A stretch of 64,000 nt of DNA from a bacterium (GCA_018825665.1 JAHJEG010000011.1:1-64000), one strand, 5' to 3'; shown: positions 18,852 through 28,623, counted from the first letter of the stretch. Notes: a model not told the origin generated them from the sequence alone. Numbers and translations are program-made.

Positions 18852-21197
18852 ATGAATAAAACTACAATAGTTTTGCCCTCTGCCCGTGCTATTAGGCATG
18901 AGCAATTACTTCTTGAGAGTGAAACACTTTTCCTTCCGAATTACATCACTATGTCAGATTTTATTTCTAAACTCTGCATAGTAAAAGATTTCAAGATGAT
19001 TGATGCTGATAGCAGAGTCTTACTGCTCCTTGAAGCGTCAGATTTCAATGCATTCTCAAACCTCCAAATACAGAGAAATTTTTTCACATTTACCAAGAAT
19101 TCCACGTATATATTCAAATTTTTTGAAGAGCTGAGTGCGGAGATGTATGATATACATAAGTTGGATACTTCGGATATCTATGCCGAATATGAAGAACATA
19201 TCACTATTTTACAGGAGTTGCATAAAAGATATGAAGCTCTATGCACGCAGAGAAAGATATTGGACAGGATTTTTTTGCCCAAACTTTACGAGTTTAATTC
19301 AGAATATGCAAAAATGCATAAACATATTGAAATAAATGTTCAAGGCCATTTAACCAATTTTGAGTTGTCTTTACTTCAGGAGTGCTGTCTTTACAGTGAA
19401 ATTACAATAACAATGAGTACAAGCAAGTTCAATACGAAAATGCAAAGCAGATTTCTGGATTTGGGTATTGAGCTGGAAAAAGAGTACCACTATAAAATAT
19501 CATTGAACCAAAAAAAGATCTTGGAGAAAAAAGCACTTACGAGAAACACGAATGTATTCTCAGAGCCTCTGAGCGAACCGCTTTTGCAGGTAGCATTTAT
19601 AAAGAAAAAGATATATGATTTTGTCAAAAAAGGGCACAAGCCCCAAAACATAGCTGTAATACTTCCGGATGAGAGTTTTGCCGATATTTTGAAAACATTT
19701 GATGACAAATCTAATTTCAACTTTGCAATGGGGGAATCTTTTTCCAAAAGCTGGATCTATAAAAAGCTGAATTCCACATGCCAGGCTATAGAGATCGATT
19801 CAAAAGAGAATGAGGCCAGACTTGCAAGAGTAGGCGATGAGATCTACTTTGAGTTATACAGCGTTTATTTCAAAAAAGCGGATGAGATAGATTTTATAGG
19901 ATTTTTGAAAAGCTATAAAGAACATTTTGCCAATAAAACAGAACTTAGGATTTTTGAAGAAGAGATACACAGTTTTAAAAATATACTTCCTTACATGCAG
20001 GAGATGAGTGTGAAATCGCTCATCCATCTCTTTTTGCAGCGTCTCTCAGCCAGAACTATGGACGACATCAGAGGCGGAAAAATCACTGTTATGGGAGTAT
20101 TGGAGACAAGGGCGGTAGAATTTGATGCCGTAATCATAGTCGATTTTAGCAACTCAAATGTTCCAAAAAGAAGCGACAAAGATATGTTTTTAAATACAAA
20201 AATCAGAGAAACGGCTTCGCTTCCCACTATGAACGACAGGGAAAATCTGCAAAAACACTACTACGCAATGCTTATACATAATAGTAAAGAGGTGGCGATA
20301 TCGTATGTGAAATCAAGTGAGAGCAGTGCTTCAAGGTTTTTAAAACAGCTGGATATAAAAACAGTTGAGTCGCATACGGAACTCGATTATGCCCATATAC
20401 TTTTTAACAGGTCTGTTCAGCCTGTGAAGAAAGAGCAAGAGATAGTCTTGCGACACAGTTTTAAAGAGCAAAAACTCTCCGCTACAAAACTCAAAGCCTT
20501 TTTGACATGCAGAAGAAAATATTACTATAAATACATAAAGCACATTCAAAACCATATTATCCCAAAAGATATGCCCCAGGAATGGGAGATAGGGCTTGAT
20601 ATCCACAGTGCTCTGAATGAGCTTTACAGTAAAAAAAATGTTTATACAAACGTGCAGGAGCTGAAAAAAGATTTGCATCGTGAGCTTGACTCGGCATGTG
20701 GAAAGAGTGAGCTTGAGAAATATCTCATAAGTATGTATAAAAAGACCCTGGATCCGTTTTGTGAGCTTGAAGTGCAGAGGTTCAAAGATGGCTGGCATGT
20801 GGAAGTTTGCGAGAAGAGTTTTGAATGCGAATTTGCCGGGGTAACTTTGATGGGGCAGATTGACAGGATAGACAAACGAGGCTCAGAGATATACGTGCTT
20901 GATTATAAAACAGGTTCCTACCCTCTGTATAATGCGAAGAATCTTACAGATGCAACAGACTTTCAGCTGGAGTTTTACTATCTCTTGTCAAGGGGATTGG
21001 GCTCTGACATACGATGCGGATATTATGACCTCAAAGAATCAAAGATTGTGGATGAACCCTTTTTGGAAGAAAAAATCGGAGTTTTGCAATCGAATATAAA
21101 AGATATGCTGCTTCATGAAGAGTTTGAGTTTGGGATGTGCGAAGATTTGAAAAACTGCCAGTATTGTGAGTATGCGACAATGTGTAAGAGAGATTAG
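18852..21197 (+). CDS. addB: AddB-like helicase-nuclease subunit
   Basis: This 781-residue protein is half of the AddAB end-resection complex that repairs double-strand breaks with RecA. The N-terminal helicase-like part (VLPSARAI near residue 8) lacks a clear Walker A motif, as in the shorter AddB proteins of Campylobacterota. The C-terminus carries a PD-(D/E)XK nuclease: MGQIDRIDK then VLDYKTGSYP near residue 690. Cysteines in FLTCRRKYYYKY and CQYCEYATMC would hold an Fe-S cluster. The ribosome site is weak, and a 12-base palindrome (AAGAGTACTCTT, 18836-18847) sits just upstream. Three exact GGCATGTGGAA words lie inside. Confidence 0.85.
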   Translation: MNKTTIVLPSARAIRHEQLLLESETLFLPNYITMSDFISKLCIVKDFKMIDADSRVLLLLEASDFNAFSNLQIQRNFFTFTKNSTYIFKFFEELSAEMYDIHKLDTSDIYAEYEEHITILQELHKRYEALCTQRKILDRIFLPKLYEFNSEYAKMHKHIEINVQGHLTNFELSLLQECCLYSEITITMSTSKFNTKMQSRFLDLGIELEKEYHYKISLNQKKILEKKALTRNTNVFSEPLSEPLLQVAFIKKKIYDFVKKGHKPQNIAVILPDESFADILKTFDDKSNFNFAMGESFSKSWIYKKLNSTCQAIEIDSKENEARLARVGDEIYFELYSVYFKKADEIDFIGFLKSYKEHFANKTELRIFEEEIHSFKNILPYMQEMSVKSLIHLFLQRLSARTMDDIRGGKITVMGVLETRAVEFDAVIIVDFSNSNVPKRSDKDMFLNTKIRETASLPTMNDRENLQKHYYAMLIHNSKEVAISYVKSSESSASRFLKQLDIKTVESHTELDYAHILFNRSVQPVKKEQEIVLRHSFKEQKLSATKLKAFLTCRRKYYYKYIKHIQNHIIPKDMPQEWEIGLDIHSALNELYSKKNVYTNVQELKKDLHRELDSACGKSELEKYLISMYKKTLDPFCELEVQRFKDGWHVEVCEKSFECEFAGVTLMGQIDRIDKRGSEIYVLDYKTGSYPLYNAKNLTDATDFQLEFYYLLSRGLGSDIRCGYYDLKESKIVDEPFLEEKIGVLQSNIKDMLLHEEFEFGMCEDLKNCQYCEYATMCKRD
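19772..19782 (-). repeat. GGCATGTGGAA word in addB
   Basis: Exact TTCCACATGCC on the + strand, read here as codons for S-T-C-Q. It is the first of five copies within 3.8 kb of addB-addA. Confidence 0.75.
20693..20703 (+). repeat. GGCATGTGGAA word in addB
   Basis: Exact copy, preceded by C, read as S-A-C-G. Confidence 0.75.
20794..20804 (+). repeat. GGCATGTGGAA word in addB
   Basis: Exact copy, preceded by T, only 101 bases after the previous one and in another reading frame (W-H-V-E). Confidence 0.75.
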
Positions 21198-21198
21198 G

Positions 21199-23949
21199 AT
21201 GTTTGTAAATAACCTGGCCTATGAGGCGAGTGCGGGGAGCGGGAAGACTTTTATGCTTGTCGTGCGCTATCTGAGTCTTCTTTTTATGGGGGCGGAACCC
21301 GGCAGGATTTTGGCTCTGACTTTTACGAACAAGGCTGCAAATGAGATGCAGGAGCGTATTGTCCTCACCCTTGAGGAGCTTGAGACTCGCGGAGAACTTG
21401 AGGAGATTATAAAAGTAACGGCGCTTGAGAGGGACTATCTCCTCAAAAATCGTCAGGCTGTATTGGAGAAGTTTTTAAACTCCAATACAAAGATTATGAC
21501 CATCGATAAGTTTTTTGCCCAAATACTCAGAAAATTTTCTCTGTATGCCTCCCTTATGCCTGATTTTAGCACCATGAGTTCGCAGCATGAACTCAAACTG
21601 CTTTCGAGATTTTTAAAAGAGGTAAGCGTGGCGGGCAAAAAAGATGTTTTGATACATCTTTCCCTGCAATCAAAAAAGAGACTGGAGAGTATTTTTACCC
21701 TTCTTGACGAGTTTTATATAAAGCAAAAAGAGCTGAGCCATATAAGGTTCACAAAACAGCAGACAGGAACATATGAAGAAGAGGCGATGGCGTGTCTTGG
21801 TGCGCTTAAAAAGATAATCGATGCATGTGACAAAGCCTCCTCTACGGTAAAAAAAGCGGTTACCGCCGAAAATTTTGAAGAGCTCAGCACCAAGAGCTGG
21901 ATGGCAAGAGAGAGTCTGAACTACAGTACATTCTCTAAATGTTTTACCCCTGCCATGGATGAGCTCTTGTATAAAATCCAAGAAGCCGTAAAAAATCAAA
22001 GCCGTGCAAAAGAGCAGAATTTTTTTTATGCGCTTCGTGAACTCACAGATATTTATGTAAAATCCAAGCAGGCACTTTTTAGTGATGACGCAGAGCTGAG
22101 TTTCAGCGATGTCACGGTATTGGTCTACTATCTCTTAAAAGAGCGGATTGACAGTGAGTTCTTATATTTCAGGCTTGATTCGCAGATAGAGCATATTTTG
22201 CTTGATGAGTTCCAGGACACGAGCATATTGCAGTATGAGATACTCAAACCTCTTATCGTCGAGATATTGTCGGGCAAGGGTGTTAGCGAGGAGGGCAGTT
22301 TCTTTTTTGTGGGTGACGTCAAGCAGTCTATTTACAGGTTCCGCGGAGGCGTGAGCGCACTTTTTGGAGCGGTCAAGGAGGAGTGTGCGACCAAAACAGA
22401 AGCACTTGTTACAAACTACCGCTCACAAAGAGAGGTGATAGAGTTTGTCAACAATGTATTTCAAGACAAGATAAAAAACTATCTGCCCCAAACAGTAAGA
22501 AAAGAGGTAGATAAAGGATATGTTGAAGTAATAAGCAGTGATGAGGTCCTGCAGGAGGCTTTGGCACAGGTGAAACGACTTATCCTGCTTGGTGCGGATA
22601 TAAACGAAGTGGCAATTCTGTGTGCGACAAACGGTGACGGAGAGGCGGTAAAACAGCTGCTCCAAAAAGAGAAGATAGAGGTTGTCACGGAAACGACAAC
22701 CAAGCTTATCAGCCAGCAAAGCGTAAAAGCGGTTTTGGAGTATCTGAAATATCTTTACTTTTTGGAGGATATCTACAGATACAACTTTTTTGCGCTCATC
22801 AACAGAGATGTACAAGAGATAAGAAGAGTTGATTGGAACAAGACAGAACTTTTGGAAACGGTAAAAAGGGTGATATGGGAGTATAACCTTTTTGCCGATG
22901 ATTTTCATCTTATCCGTTTTATCAATGCTCTGGCAAAATATCAGGATATTGAGAGTCTTCTTTTTGAATATGAAAGATTGGACCTGAGCGGTGCTGCATC
23001 GGACCTTAAAGGAGTGCGGGTCTTGACCGTGCACAAATCCAAGGGTCTGGAGTATGAGCATGTCATTGTTATGGACAGGATTAAAAAGGCTCCGCCGGCG
23101 CGCGATAGTATTATTTACGAGTATGAGGGGATAAACCTAAAAGAGGTCTATCTTCGTATAAGGGGGAGAGATGCTCTGGATAAACAGTATGCAAACGCTC
23201 TTGCCAAGGAGAAGATACTTGCAAAAGAAGACAGTTTGAACGCGCTTTATGTCGCTTTTACCAGAGCAAGGGAAAACCTTTTTGTGATTGTAAAGTCAAA
23301 AGATTCCACCTTTGAGATCCTGGACCTGGCATGTGGAAGCAGCGGAAGTCTGCAATGCGCTGCTTCTGCAGGCTCTTTTAAAAGCCAAGATTCTCTTGAG
23401 CCTTTACAATACAAGGCACTCTACTATGGGACCCAAAGCGATATTTTGGCTCTTGAGAGGGATAAAGAGGAGGATTTAAAGGCTGTAAACTTTGGTATAG
23501 GGCTCCATTATATGCTTGAAATGCTCGGCGCATTTGAGATTGAGAATATTCCACATGCCAAGGATATGCTGATAAACAAATACGGCTACATACTTCAGGA
23601 GAGTGAAGTGGAGGATATCGTTCAAAGAGTACAAAGAGCAGTGGAAGATCCCGGGTTTCAAGCTCTTGTCTTTGGCGAATGTTATAGAGAAAAAGGGATA
23701 AAGTATAAGAGTAATCTTCGCTATATCGATCTTTTGGTTAAAAGCGGAAATACACAAAACGACCCTCTTTCCTTATTCCAAGAAGAAAGATGGAATGTTA
23801 TCGACTATAAGAGTTCCCTCTCGTACGCAAAGGAGCATATGCAACAGGTCCGTTACTATGTCAAGGCGATTCAGGAGATTACAAACGATGAGGTGGAGGG
23901 GTATATCTGCTATCTGCTCGAAGATGAAATCAAGATAATAAAAGTTTAG
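21199..23949 (+). CDS. addA: AddA-like UvrD-family helicase-nuclease
   Basis: The ATP-dependent helicase and nuclease partner of AddB, 916 residues. Superfamily 1 motifs appear in order: Walker A ASAGSGKT (about 9-16), LTFTNKAANEM, DEFQDTS, VGDVKQSIYRFRGG, TNYRSQRE, LTVHKSKGLEYEH and ALYVAFTRARENLF. A RecB-type nuclease ends the protein (VIDYKSSLSYA). The start is ATG at 21199, two bases after the addB stop; the frame is open further upstream but that would overlap addB and precede the conserved N-terminus. Two GGCATGTGGAA words lie in its 3' third. Confidence 0.92.
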   Translation: MFVNNLAYEASAGSGKTFMLVVRYLSLLFMGAEPGRILALTFTNKAANEMQERIVLTLEELETRGELEEIIKVTALERDYLLKNRQAVLEKFLNSNTKIMTIDKFFAQILRKFSLYASLMPDFSTMSSQHELKLLSRFLKEVSVAGKKDVLIHLSLQSKKRLESIFTLLDEFYIKQKELSHIRFTKQQTGTYEEEAMACLGALKKIIDACDKASSTVKKAVTAENFEELSTKSWMARESLNYSTFSKCFTPAMDELLYKIQEAVKNQSRAKEQNFFYALRELTDIYVKSKQALFSDDAELSFSDVTVLVYYLLKERIDSEFLYFRLDSQIEHILLDEFQDTSILQYEILKPLIVEILSGKGVSEEGSFFFVGDVKQSIYRFRGGVSALFGAVKEECATKTEALVTNYRSQREVIEFVNNVFQDKIKNYLPQTVRKEVDKGYVEVISSDEVLQEALAQVKRLILLGADINEVAILCATNGDGEAVKQLLQKEKIEVVTETTTKLISQQSVKAVLEYLKYLYFLEDIYRYNFFALINRDVQEIRRVDWNKTELLETVKRVIWEYNLFADDFHLIRFINALAKYQDIESLLFEYERLDLSGAASDLKGVRVLTVHKSKGLEYEHVIVMDRIKKAPPARDSIIYEYEGINLKEVYLRIRGRDALDKQYANALAKEKILAKEDSLNALYVAFTRARENLFVIVKSKDSTFEILDLACGSSGSLQCAASAGSFKSQDSLEPLQYKALYYGTQSDILALERDKEEDLKAVNFGIGLHYMLEMLGAFEIENIPHAKDMLINKYGYILQESEVEDIVQRVQRAVEDPGFQALVFGECYREKGIKYKSNLRYIDLLVKSGNTQNDPLSLFQEERWNVIDYKSSLSYAKEHMQQVRYYVKAIQEITNDEVEGYICYLLEDEIKIIKV
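23328..23338 (+). repeat. GGCATGTGGAA word in addA
   Basis: Exact copy, preceded by T, read as L-A-C-G. It falls in a poorly conserved stretch between helicase motif VI and the nuclease domain. Confidence 0.75.
23549..23559 (-). repeat. GGCATGTGGAA word in addA
   Basis: Exact TTCCACATGCC on the + strand, read as I-P-H-A, 221 bases after the previous copy and in opposite orientation. Confidence 0.75.
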
Positions 23950-23993
23950 GTTTTGTTTAAATTATAAGCAATCCAATGTAGTGTTTTATATGA

Positions 23994-23999
23994 TATTAT
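23994..23999 (+). promoter_or_regulatory. Probable -10 box of the Entner-Doudoroff operon
   Basis: TATTAT lies 28 bases before the zwf ATG, in the 77-base gap after addA. AAAAGG at 24012-24017 is the ribosome site. Confidence 0.5.
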
Positions 24000-24026
24000 G
24001 TCAAACTTATTAAAAGGTTTTGAATA

Positions 24027-25490
24027 ATGGATAGTAATAAAGCTTGTGATATCATCATTTTCGGCGGTCATGGAGACCTTGCACTTCGCAAGCTTATGCC
24101 CGCTTTATATCATCTTTTTCAGGATGGACACTTATGCAAAGAAAGCAGGATTATCGCAGTTTCGCGTGAAAAGTTGGATACGGCGCAGTATTGCGGATTG
24201 ATAGCTGAGAAATTTCAAACTAATTTTAAAGATGACAGTTTTGATGTGGATGTTTTTGAAAATTTTAAGACGAAGCTGTTTTATCTCAGTATAGACCTGA
24301 CTTCAAAAGATGCTTATGCAGGTTTGTCCGAGATACTAAAAGAGTGTCCGCAAAATGAGCGTATAAACTACCTCTCGACGGCACCCTCTCTTTTTGGCAC
24401 GATATGTAAGCATTTGTACGAGTCGGAGTTGATTCTTCCGACTTCGCGTGTTGTTTTGGAAAAACCTATCGGCAATGACTTGCAGTCGTCTCAGATTATA
24501 AACAATCAGGTGGCGGAATATTTTAAAGAATCTGCCATATTCAGAATAGACCATTATTTGGGAAAAGATACGGTTCAAAATATTCTGGCTCTTCGATTTT
24601 CCAATATGCTTTTTGCTCCGATATGGAATGCACAGTATATAGACCATATACAAATAACGGTAGCCGAGAGTGTAGGGCTTGAAGGCAGATGGAGCTACTA
24701 TAACGACTACGGGGCTATGCGTGACATGGTTCAAAATCATTTGCTTCAACTGCTTTGTCTTATCACTATGGAGCCGCCCTCAACGCTCAAAGGGGATAGC
24801 GTACGTGATGAAAAGTTAAAGGTGATCCGTTCTTTGCGTTGTATAGAAGGGGAAGACTTAAGACTTAAGACGGTCCGCGGACAATACGCCTCAGGCGTAA
24901 GCAACAAAGAAGCGGTTCCAGGATACCTTGAAGAAGACGGCGGAAATGTGAACAGTGATACGGAGACCTTTGTTGCAATTAGGGCAGATATAGACAACTG
25001 GAGATGGAACGGCGTACCCGTATATCTAAGAACGGGAAAAAGGATGCGTCAAAGGTACAGTGAGGTTGTCATAAACTTCAAAGATGTCCCGCACTCTATT
25101 TTTCCAAAAGGCGGAGAATGCATAGACAGCAACAAGCTTGTTATCCGTTTGCAGCCGGAGGAGAGTATCTCTTTGTTTATCATGAACAAGGTTCCGGGAC
25201 TCAATGAGGGGATGCGGCTTGAGCAGGTTGAGCTTGACCTAAACATACAAAAAGACGCACCACGCTCACCCGATGCATACGAGCATCTTTTGCTCGATGT
25301 AGTCCGTAACAATCCTACGCTCTTTATGCGACGTGACGAGGTTGAAGCGGCATGGGTATGGGCAGACAAGATTCTAGACGGATGGAAAGAGCAAAAGGTC
25401 AAGACGAAACCGTACACAGCAGGAACAGACGGTCCGGCGGCATCTATAGCTCTCATAGAAAGAGACGGCAGAAGCTGGTATGAAAAATAA
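24027..25490 (+). CDS. zwf: Glucose-6-phosphate 1-dehydrogenase
   Basis: Zwf oxidises glucose-6-phosphate to 6-phosphogluconolactone with NAD(P)+, the entry to the oxidative Entner-Doudoroff route. The 487-residue length is normal. The coenzyme loop GGHGDLALRKL (about 13-23) and the active-site signature RIDHYLGKD (about 173-181) are clear. It is the first gene of zwf-pgl-edd-eda, in which each gene overlaps the next by 7-11 bases, so all four are coupled. Many Campylobacterota lack this pathway. Confidence 0.96.
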   Translation: MDSNKACDIIIFGGHGDLALRKLMPALYHLFQDGHLCKESRIIAVSREKLDTAQYCGLIAEKFQTNFKDDSFDVDVFENFKTKLFYLSIDLTSKDAYAGLSEILKECPQNERINYLSTAPSLFGTICKHLYESELILPTSRVVLEKPIGNDLQSSQIINNQVAEYFKESAIFRIDHYLGKDTVQNILALRFSNMLFAPIWNAQYIDHIQITVAESVGLEGRWSYYNDYGAMRDMVQNHLLQLLCLITMEPPSTLKGDSVRDEKLKVIRSLRCIEGEDLRLKTVRGQYASGVSNKEAVPGYLEEDGGNVNSDTETFVAIRADIDNWRWNGVPVYLRTGKRMRQRYSEVVINFKDVPHSIFPKGGECIDSNKLVIRLQPEESISLFIMNKVPGLNEGMRLEQVELDLNIQKDAPRSPDAYEHLLLDVVRNNPTLFMRRDEVEAAWVWADKILDGWKEQKVKTKPYTAGTDGPAASIALIERDGRSWYEK

Positions 25491-26181
25491 TTACAAACTC
25501 TATGCGTTTGAGGATACAGAGCATTTAGTCTCCTCTTTATGCGAGCGTATTGTCTCAGATCTAAAGAGGGCGATTGACGCAAGGGGAGGAGCCTGTTTGG
25601 CAGTTTCGGGCGGTTCAACTCCGAAAAAGCTTTTTGAGAGACTTTCGCTGGCCGATTTGGAGTGGGATAAAGTCACACTCACTCTTGTCGATGAGCGCTG
25701 GGTAAACAGTTATGATGAAAACAGCAATGAGAGACTGGTGTATGAACACCTGATAAAAAACAAGGCAAAATCGGCCAAGTTCATTCCTCTAAAGAACATT
25801 GTTTCAAGAGCCAAAGAGGGAACCGAAATAACACAAAACAGACTTAAGAACATACAGAGCCTGGATGTTGTTGTCCTGGGTATGGGAACAGATGCCCATA
25901 CCGCCTCTTTTTTCCCCTCCAAATATGAGATAGAGGAGCTTGAAAACGCATTGAGCACAGAGGATTTATGCTGTGCGACAACCGCTACGGCAGAGCCGAC
26001 CGAGCGTATCACCATTAGCCGTTCTTTTTTACTTACCGCCTCTTCGCTTCTTTTGCATATTGAGGGGAGAGTTAAGAAAGATGTTTTCGATACTGCCTGC
26101 ATGAGCGATGATTATCTGAAAATGCCGATAATCTCGATGATGCAGCAGGAGAAGCCTATTTTGGAGGTTTATTATGCATGA
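25480..26181 (+). CDS. pgl: 6-phosphogluconolactonase (DevB/Pgl)
   Basis: Pgl hydrolyses 6-phosphogluconolactone to 6-phosphogluconate. The 233-residue protein has the family loops AVSGGSTPKKLFERL (about 44-58) and VDERWV (about 69-74), and GMGTDAHTASFFP (about 134-146). Its ATG lies inside the 3' end of zwf (11-base overlap). The call is well supported by sequence and by place between zwf and edd. Confidence 0.94.
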   Translation: MKNNYKLYAFEDTEHLVSSLCERIVSDLKRAIDARGGACLAVSGGSTPKKLFERLSLADLEWDKVTLTLVDERWVNSYDENSNERLVYEHLIKNKAKSAKFIPLKNIVSRAKEGTEITQNRLKNIQSLDVVVLGMGTDAHTASFFPSKYEIEELENALSTEDLCCATTATAEPTERITISRSFLLTASSLLLHIEGRVKKDVFDTACMSDDYLKMPIISMMQQEKPILEVYYA

Positions 26182-28003
26182 AACACTGCAAAGCGTAACA
26201 GAGAATATTATACAACGCTCTCTTAAAACCAGAAAGGCGTATCTGGAGCGTATAGAAACGGCGCATCATACAAAAGTGGAGCGGGCAGGGCTGAGCTGCA
26301 GTAATCTTGCACATGCCATGGCTCCTTGCAGTGCGCACGAAAAAGAGAATCTTGCTTCTATGAAAAAAGAGAATATCGCCATAGTCTCCGCATACAACGA
26401 TATGCTTTCTGCACATCAGCCCTTCGTGAACTTTCCGCCTCTGATAAAAAGGACGCTGAATCTAAAGGGTGCGGGCGCACAGTTTGCCGGCGGCGTTCCC
26501 GCCATGTGTGATGGTGTGACACAATCCCAACCCGGGATGGAGCTGAGTCTCTTTAGCAGAGATACTATAGCAATGTCCTGTGCAATTGCGCTTTCCCACA
26601 ACATGTTTGACGGTGCGATTATGCTCGGTGTCTGCGACAAGATAGTCCCGGGAATGTTTATTGGCGCTATGCAGTTTGGGCATCTTCCTACAGTATTTGC
26701 TCCTGCTGGGCCGATGGAATCGGGGATAAGCAACAGCCAAAAAGCAAAAATCCGTCAAGAGTACGCTAAGGGAAAGGTGGGTAGAGAGGAGCTTTTAAAA
26801 GCGGAATCCGCGTCTTACCACTCCTCGGGGACCTGTACCTTTTACGGTACGGCTAACTCCAATCAGATGCTTATGGAGATAATGGGGCTTCACCTTCCGG
26901 GGGGCTCGTTCGTCAATGCAAACACCGCTCTTAGAGATGCTTTGACCGAGGCGATAACGTTAAAGAGTCTGGAGCTTTCACCTTTGGGTGAGAACTATAT
27001 GCCGATTGGACGGATGATTGATGAGAAAAGTTTTGTCAATGCTATCGTAGGACTTTTGGCAACTGGAGGCTCTACCAATCTTACGATACACCTTATCGCA
27101 ATGGCGCGCGCCTGCGGGATTATCTTGAACTGGGATGATTTTGATGCACTCTCAGGCATAACACCGCTCTTATGCAGAATGTATCCTAACGGAAGTGCGG
27201 ATGTGAACCATTTTCACGCGGCAGGCGGTATGGCCGTAGTTATCTCAGAACTGCTCAAAGCGGGTCTTTTGCACGAAGATGTTCAGACTATCATGGGGCA
27301 GGGGCTTTCCCTTTATCTTCAGGAGCCTTTTTTGGGGGATAACAAACTGCACTATAAACCTGCGCCAAGAGTATCCGCGGATAAGGAAGTGATAAGCAGC
27401 ATAGAAAACCCTTTTGACCCTGAGGGCGGCTTGAAAGTGCTAAGCGGGAATATAGGACGATGTATCATAAAAACCTCTGCACTGCAGCAGCAAGACAGGG
27501 TTATCAAAGCCCCTGCAAAAGTGTTTTATTCCCAAGAGGCGCTCAAAGAGGCTTTTTCCAAGGGTTTATTACATATGGATTTTATAGCGGTTCTTCCGTA
27601 TCAGGGTCCTAAATCCAACGGTATGCCCGAACTTCACGGTCTGATGCCCTCTATGGGCGCTTTGCAGGATGAGGGCTACAAGGTGGCTATTATCACCGAT
27701 GGAAGAATGTCCGGAGCATCCGGAAAAGTCGCTTCTGCCATTCATCTTTGCCCCGAGGCAAAAGAGGGCGGCATAATCTCCAAGATAGCGGATGGGGATA
27801 TCATCACGCTCAACTGCGATAAAGGCACACTTTTTCTGGATGTATCACAAGAAGAGCTTGAAAAACGCTCTGCACCTGTTTTGGATCTGTCCGCAAATAT
27901 GCACGGAGTGGGACGCGAACTTTTTTCTATGATGAGAAAAAGCGTAAACTCCGCAGAAGAGGGGGCTTGCACTTTTGAGCCGGTAGGAGAAGAGATATGT
28001 TAA
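26174..28003 (+). CDS. edd: Phosphogluconate dehydratase
   Basis: Edd dehydrates 6-phosphogluconate to 2-keto-3-deoxy-6-phosphogluconate. It belongs to the same Fe-S dehydratase family as IlvD but is longer (609 residues). Family marks are [56 protein letters not shown] and TDGRMSGASGKV. Length and the phosphate-binding N-terminal region separate it from DHAD. It overlaps pgl by 8 bases and eda by 7. A near copy of the repeated word (TTGCACATGCC, 26307-26317) lies near its start. Confidence 0.95.
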   Translation: MHETLQSVTENIIQRSLKTRKAYLERIETAHHTKVERAGLSCSNLAHAMAPCSAHEKENLASMKKENIAIVSAYNDMLSAHQPFVNFPPLIKRTLNLKGAGAQFAGGVPAMCDGVTQSQPGMELSLFSRDTIAMSCAIALSHNMFDGAIMLGVCDKIVPGMFIGAMQFGHLPTVFAPAGPMESGISNSQKAKIRQEYAKGKVGREELLKAESASYHSSGTCTFYGTANSNQMLMEIMGLHLPGGSFVNANTALRDALTEAITLKSLELSPLGENYMPIGRMIDEKSFVNAIVGLLATGGSTNLTIHLIAMARACGIILNWDDFDALSGITPLLCRMYPNGSADVNHFHAAGGMAVVISELLKAGLLHEDVQTIMGQGLSLYLQEPFLGDNKLHYKPAPRVSADKEVISSIENPFDPEGGLKVLSGNIGRCIIKTSALQQQDRVIKAPAKVFYSQEALKEAFSKGLLHMDFIAVLPYQGPKSNGMPELHGLMPSMGALQDEGYKVAIITDGRMSGASGKVASAIHLCPEAKEGGIISKIADGDIITLNCDKGTLFLDVSQEELEKRSAPVLDLSANMHGVGRELFSMMRKSVNSAEEGACTFEPVGEEIC

Positions 28004-28623
28004 ATGCGCGCGATGTAATGAAGGTGTCAAAGATCATTCCCGTCATAAGCGTGAACACTCCTGAGCAGATGCTCTATTTGGCCGATGCGCTTATAAAAGG
28101 GGGTGTGTCGATTTTTGAGATAACACTCCGCACCCCCTCCGCTCTTCAAGCCATAGAAGCCGTAGCAAAAGAGTTTCCACATGCCATGACGGGTGCGGGA
28201 ACCGTTATTAACGCTGCTACTTACAGGGATGTGGAAAATGCGGGTGCAAAGTTCGCCATATCCCCTGGTCTGACAAAAGAGCTGGCACTTGCTTCTGAAA
28301 ATTCCCACATGCCTCTGCTTCCGGGAGTCGCAACTGCGAGTGAGATTATGCAGGGGCTTGCCTACGGATTTGACGCATTTAAACTCTTTCCCGCTGCAGT
28401 CGTTGGCGGAGTAGCGGCTCTCAAAGCCTTTGGTGGGCCGTTTCAGGATGTGGTTTTTTGCCCGACGGGCGGAATCAATGCAGAGAATGCGAAGAGTTTT
28501 TTAGACCTTCCCAATGTGCTTTGTATAGGGGGAAGCTGGATTGTACCCCAGGACCTCATAGAGGCCAAAAAGTTTGGCGAGATAACAGAGCTTACACGCC
28601 AGGCAGTAAAACTGCTTAGCTGA
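27997..28623 (+). CDS. eda: KDPG aldolase (2-keto-3-deoxy-6-phosphogluconate aldolase)
   Basis: Eda splits KDPG into pyruvate and glyceraldehyde-3-phosphate, completing the Entner-Doudoroff route. The 208-residue class I aldolase shows EITLRTPSA (active-site Glu), GAGTVINA and FKLFPAA, whose lysine (about 129) forms the Schiff base. It ends 8 bases inside the 3' end of the convergent pgm, so the two transcripts overlap. It holds one exact and one single-mismatch repeat word. Confidence 0.95.
   Translation: MLNARDVMKVSKIIPVISVNTPEQMLYLADALIKGGVSIFEITLRTPSALQAIEAVAKEFPHAMTGAGTVINAATYRDVENAGAKFAISPGLTKELALASENSHMPLLPGVATASEIMQGLAYGFDAFKLFPAAVVGGVAALKAFGGPFQDVVFCPTGGINAENAKSFLDLPNVLCIGGSWIVPQDLIEAKKFGEITELTRQAVKLLS
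28175..28185 (-). repeat. GGCATGTGGAA word in eda
   Basis: Exact TTCCACATGCC on the + strand, read as F-P-H-A. A second copy with one change (TCCCACATGCC, 28303-28313) follows 128 bases later in a different frame. Confidence 0.75.

Noticed and set aside
19772-23559. The word as a Chi site for AddAB
   Set aside because: Both orientations occur on the same gene strand at comparable numbers, whereas Chi sites are strongly strand-biased. Not excluded without the whole genome.
26174-28003. Second ilvD (dihydroxy-acid dehydratase) instead of edd
   Set aside because: Length (609 versus 561), Edd-type N-terminus and position between pgl and eda identify phosphogluconate dehydratase.
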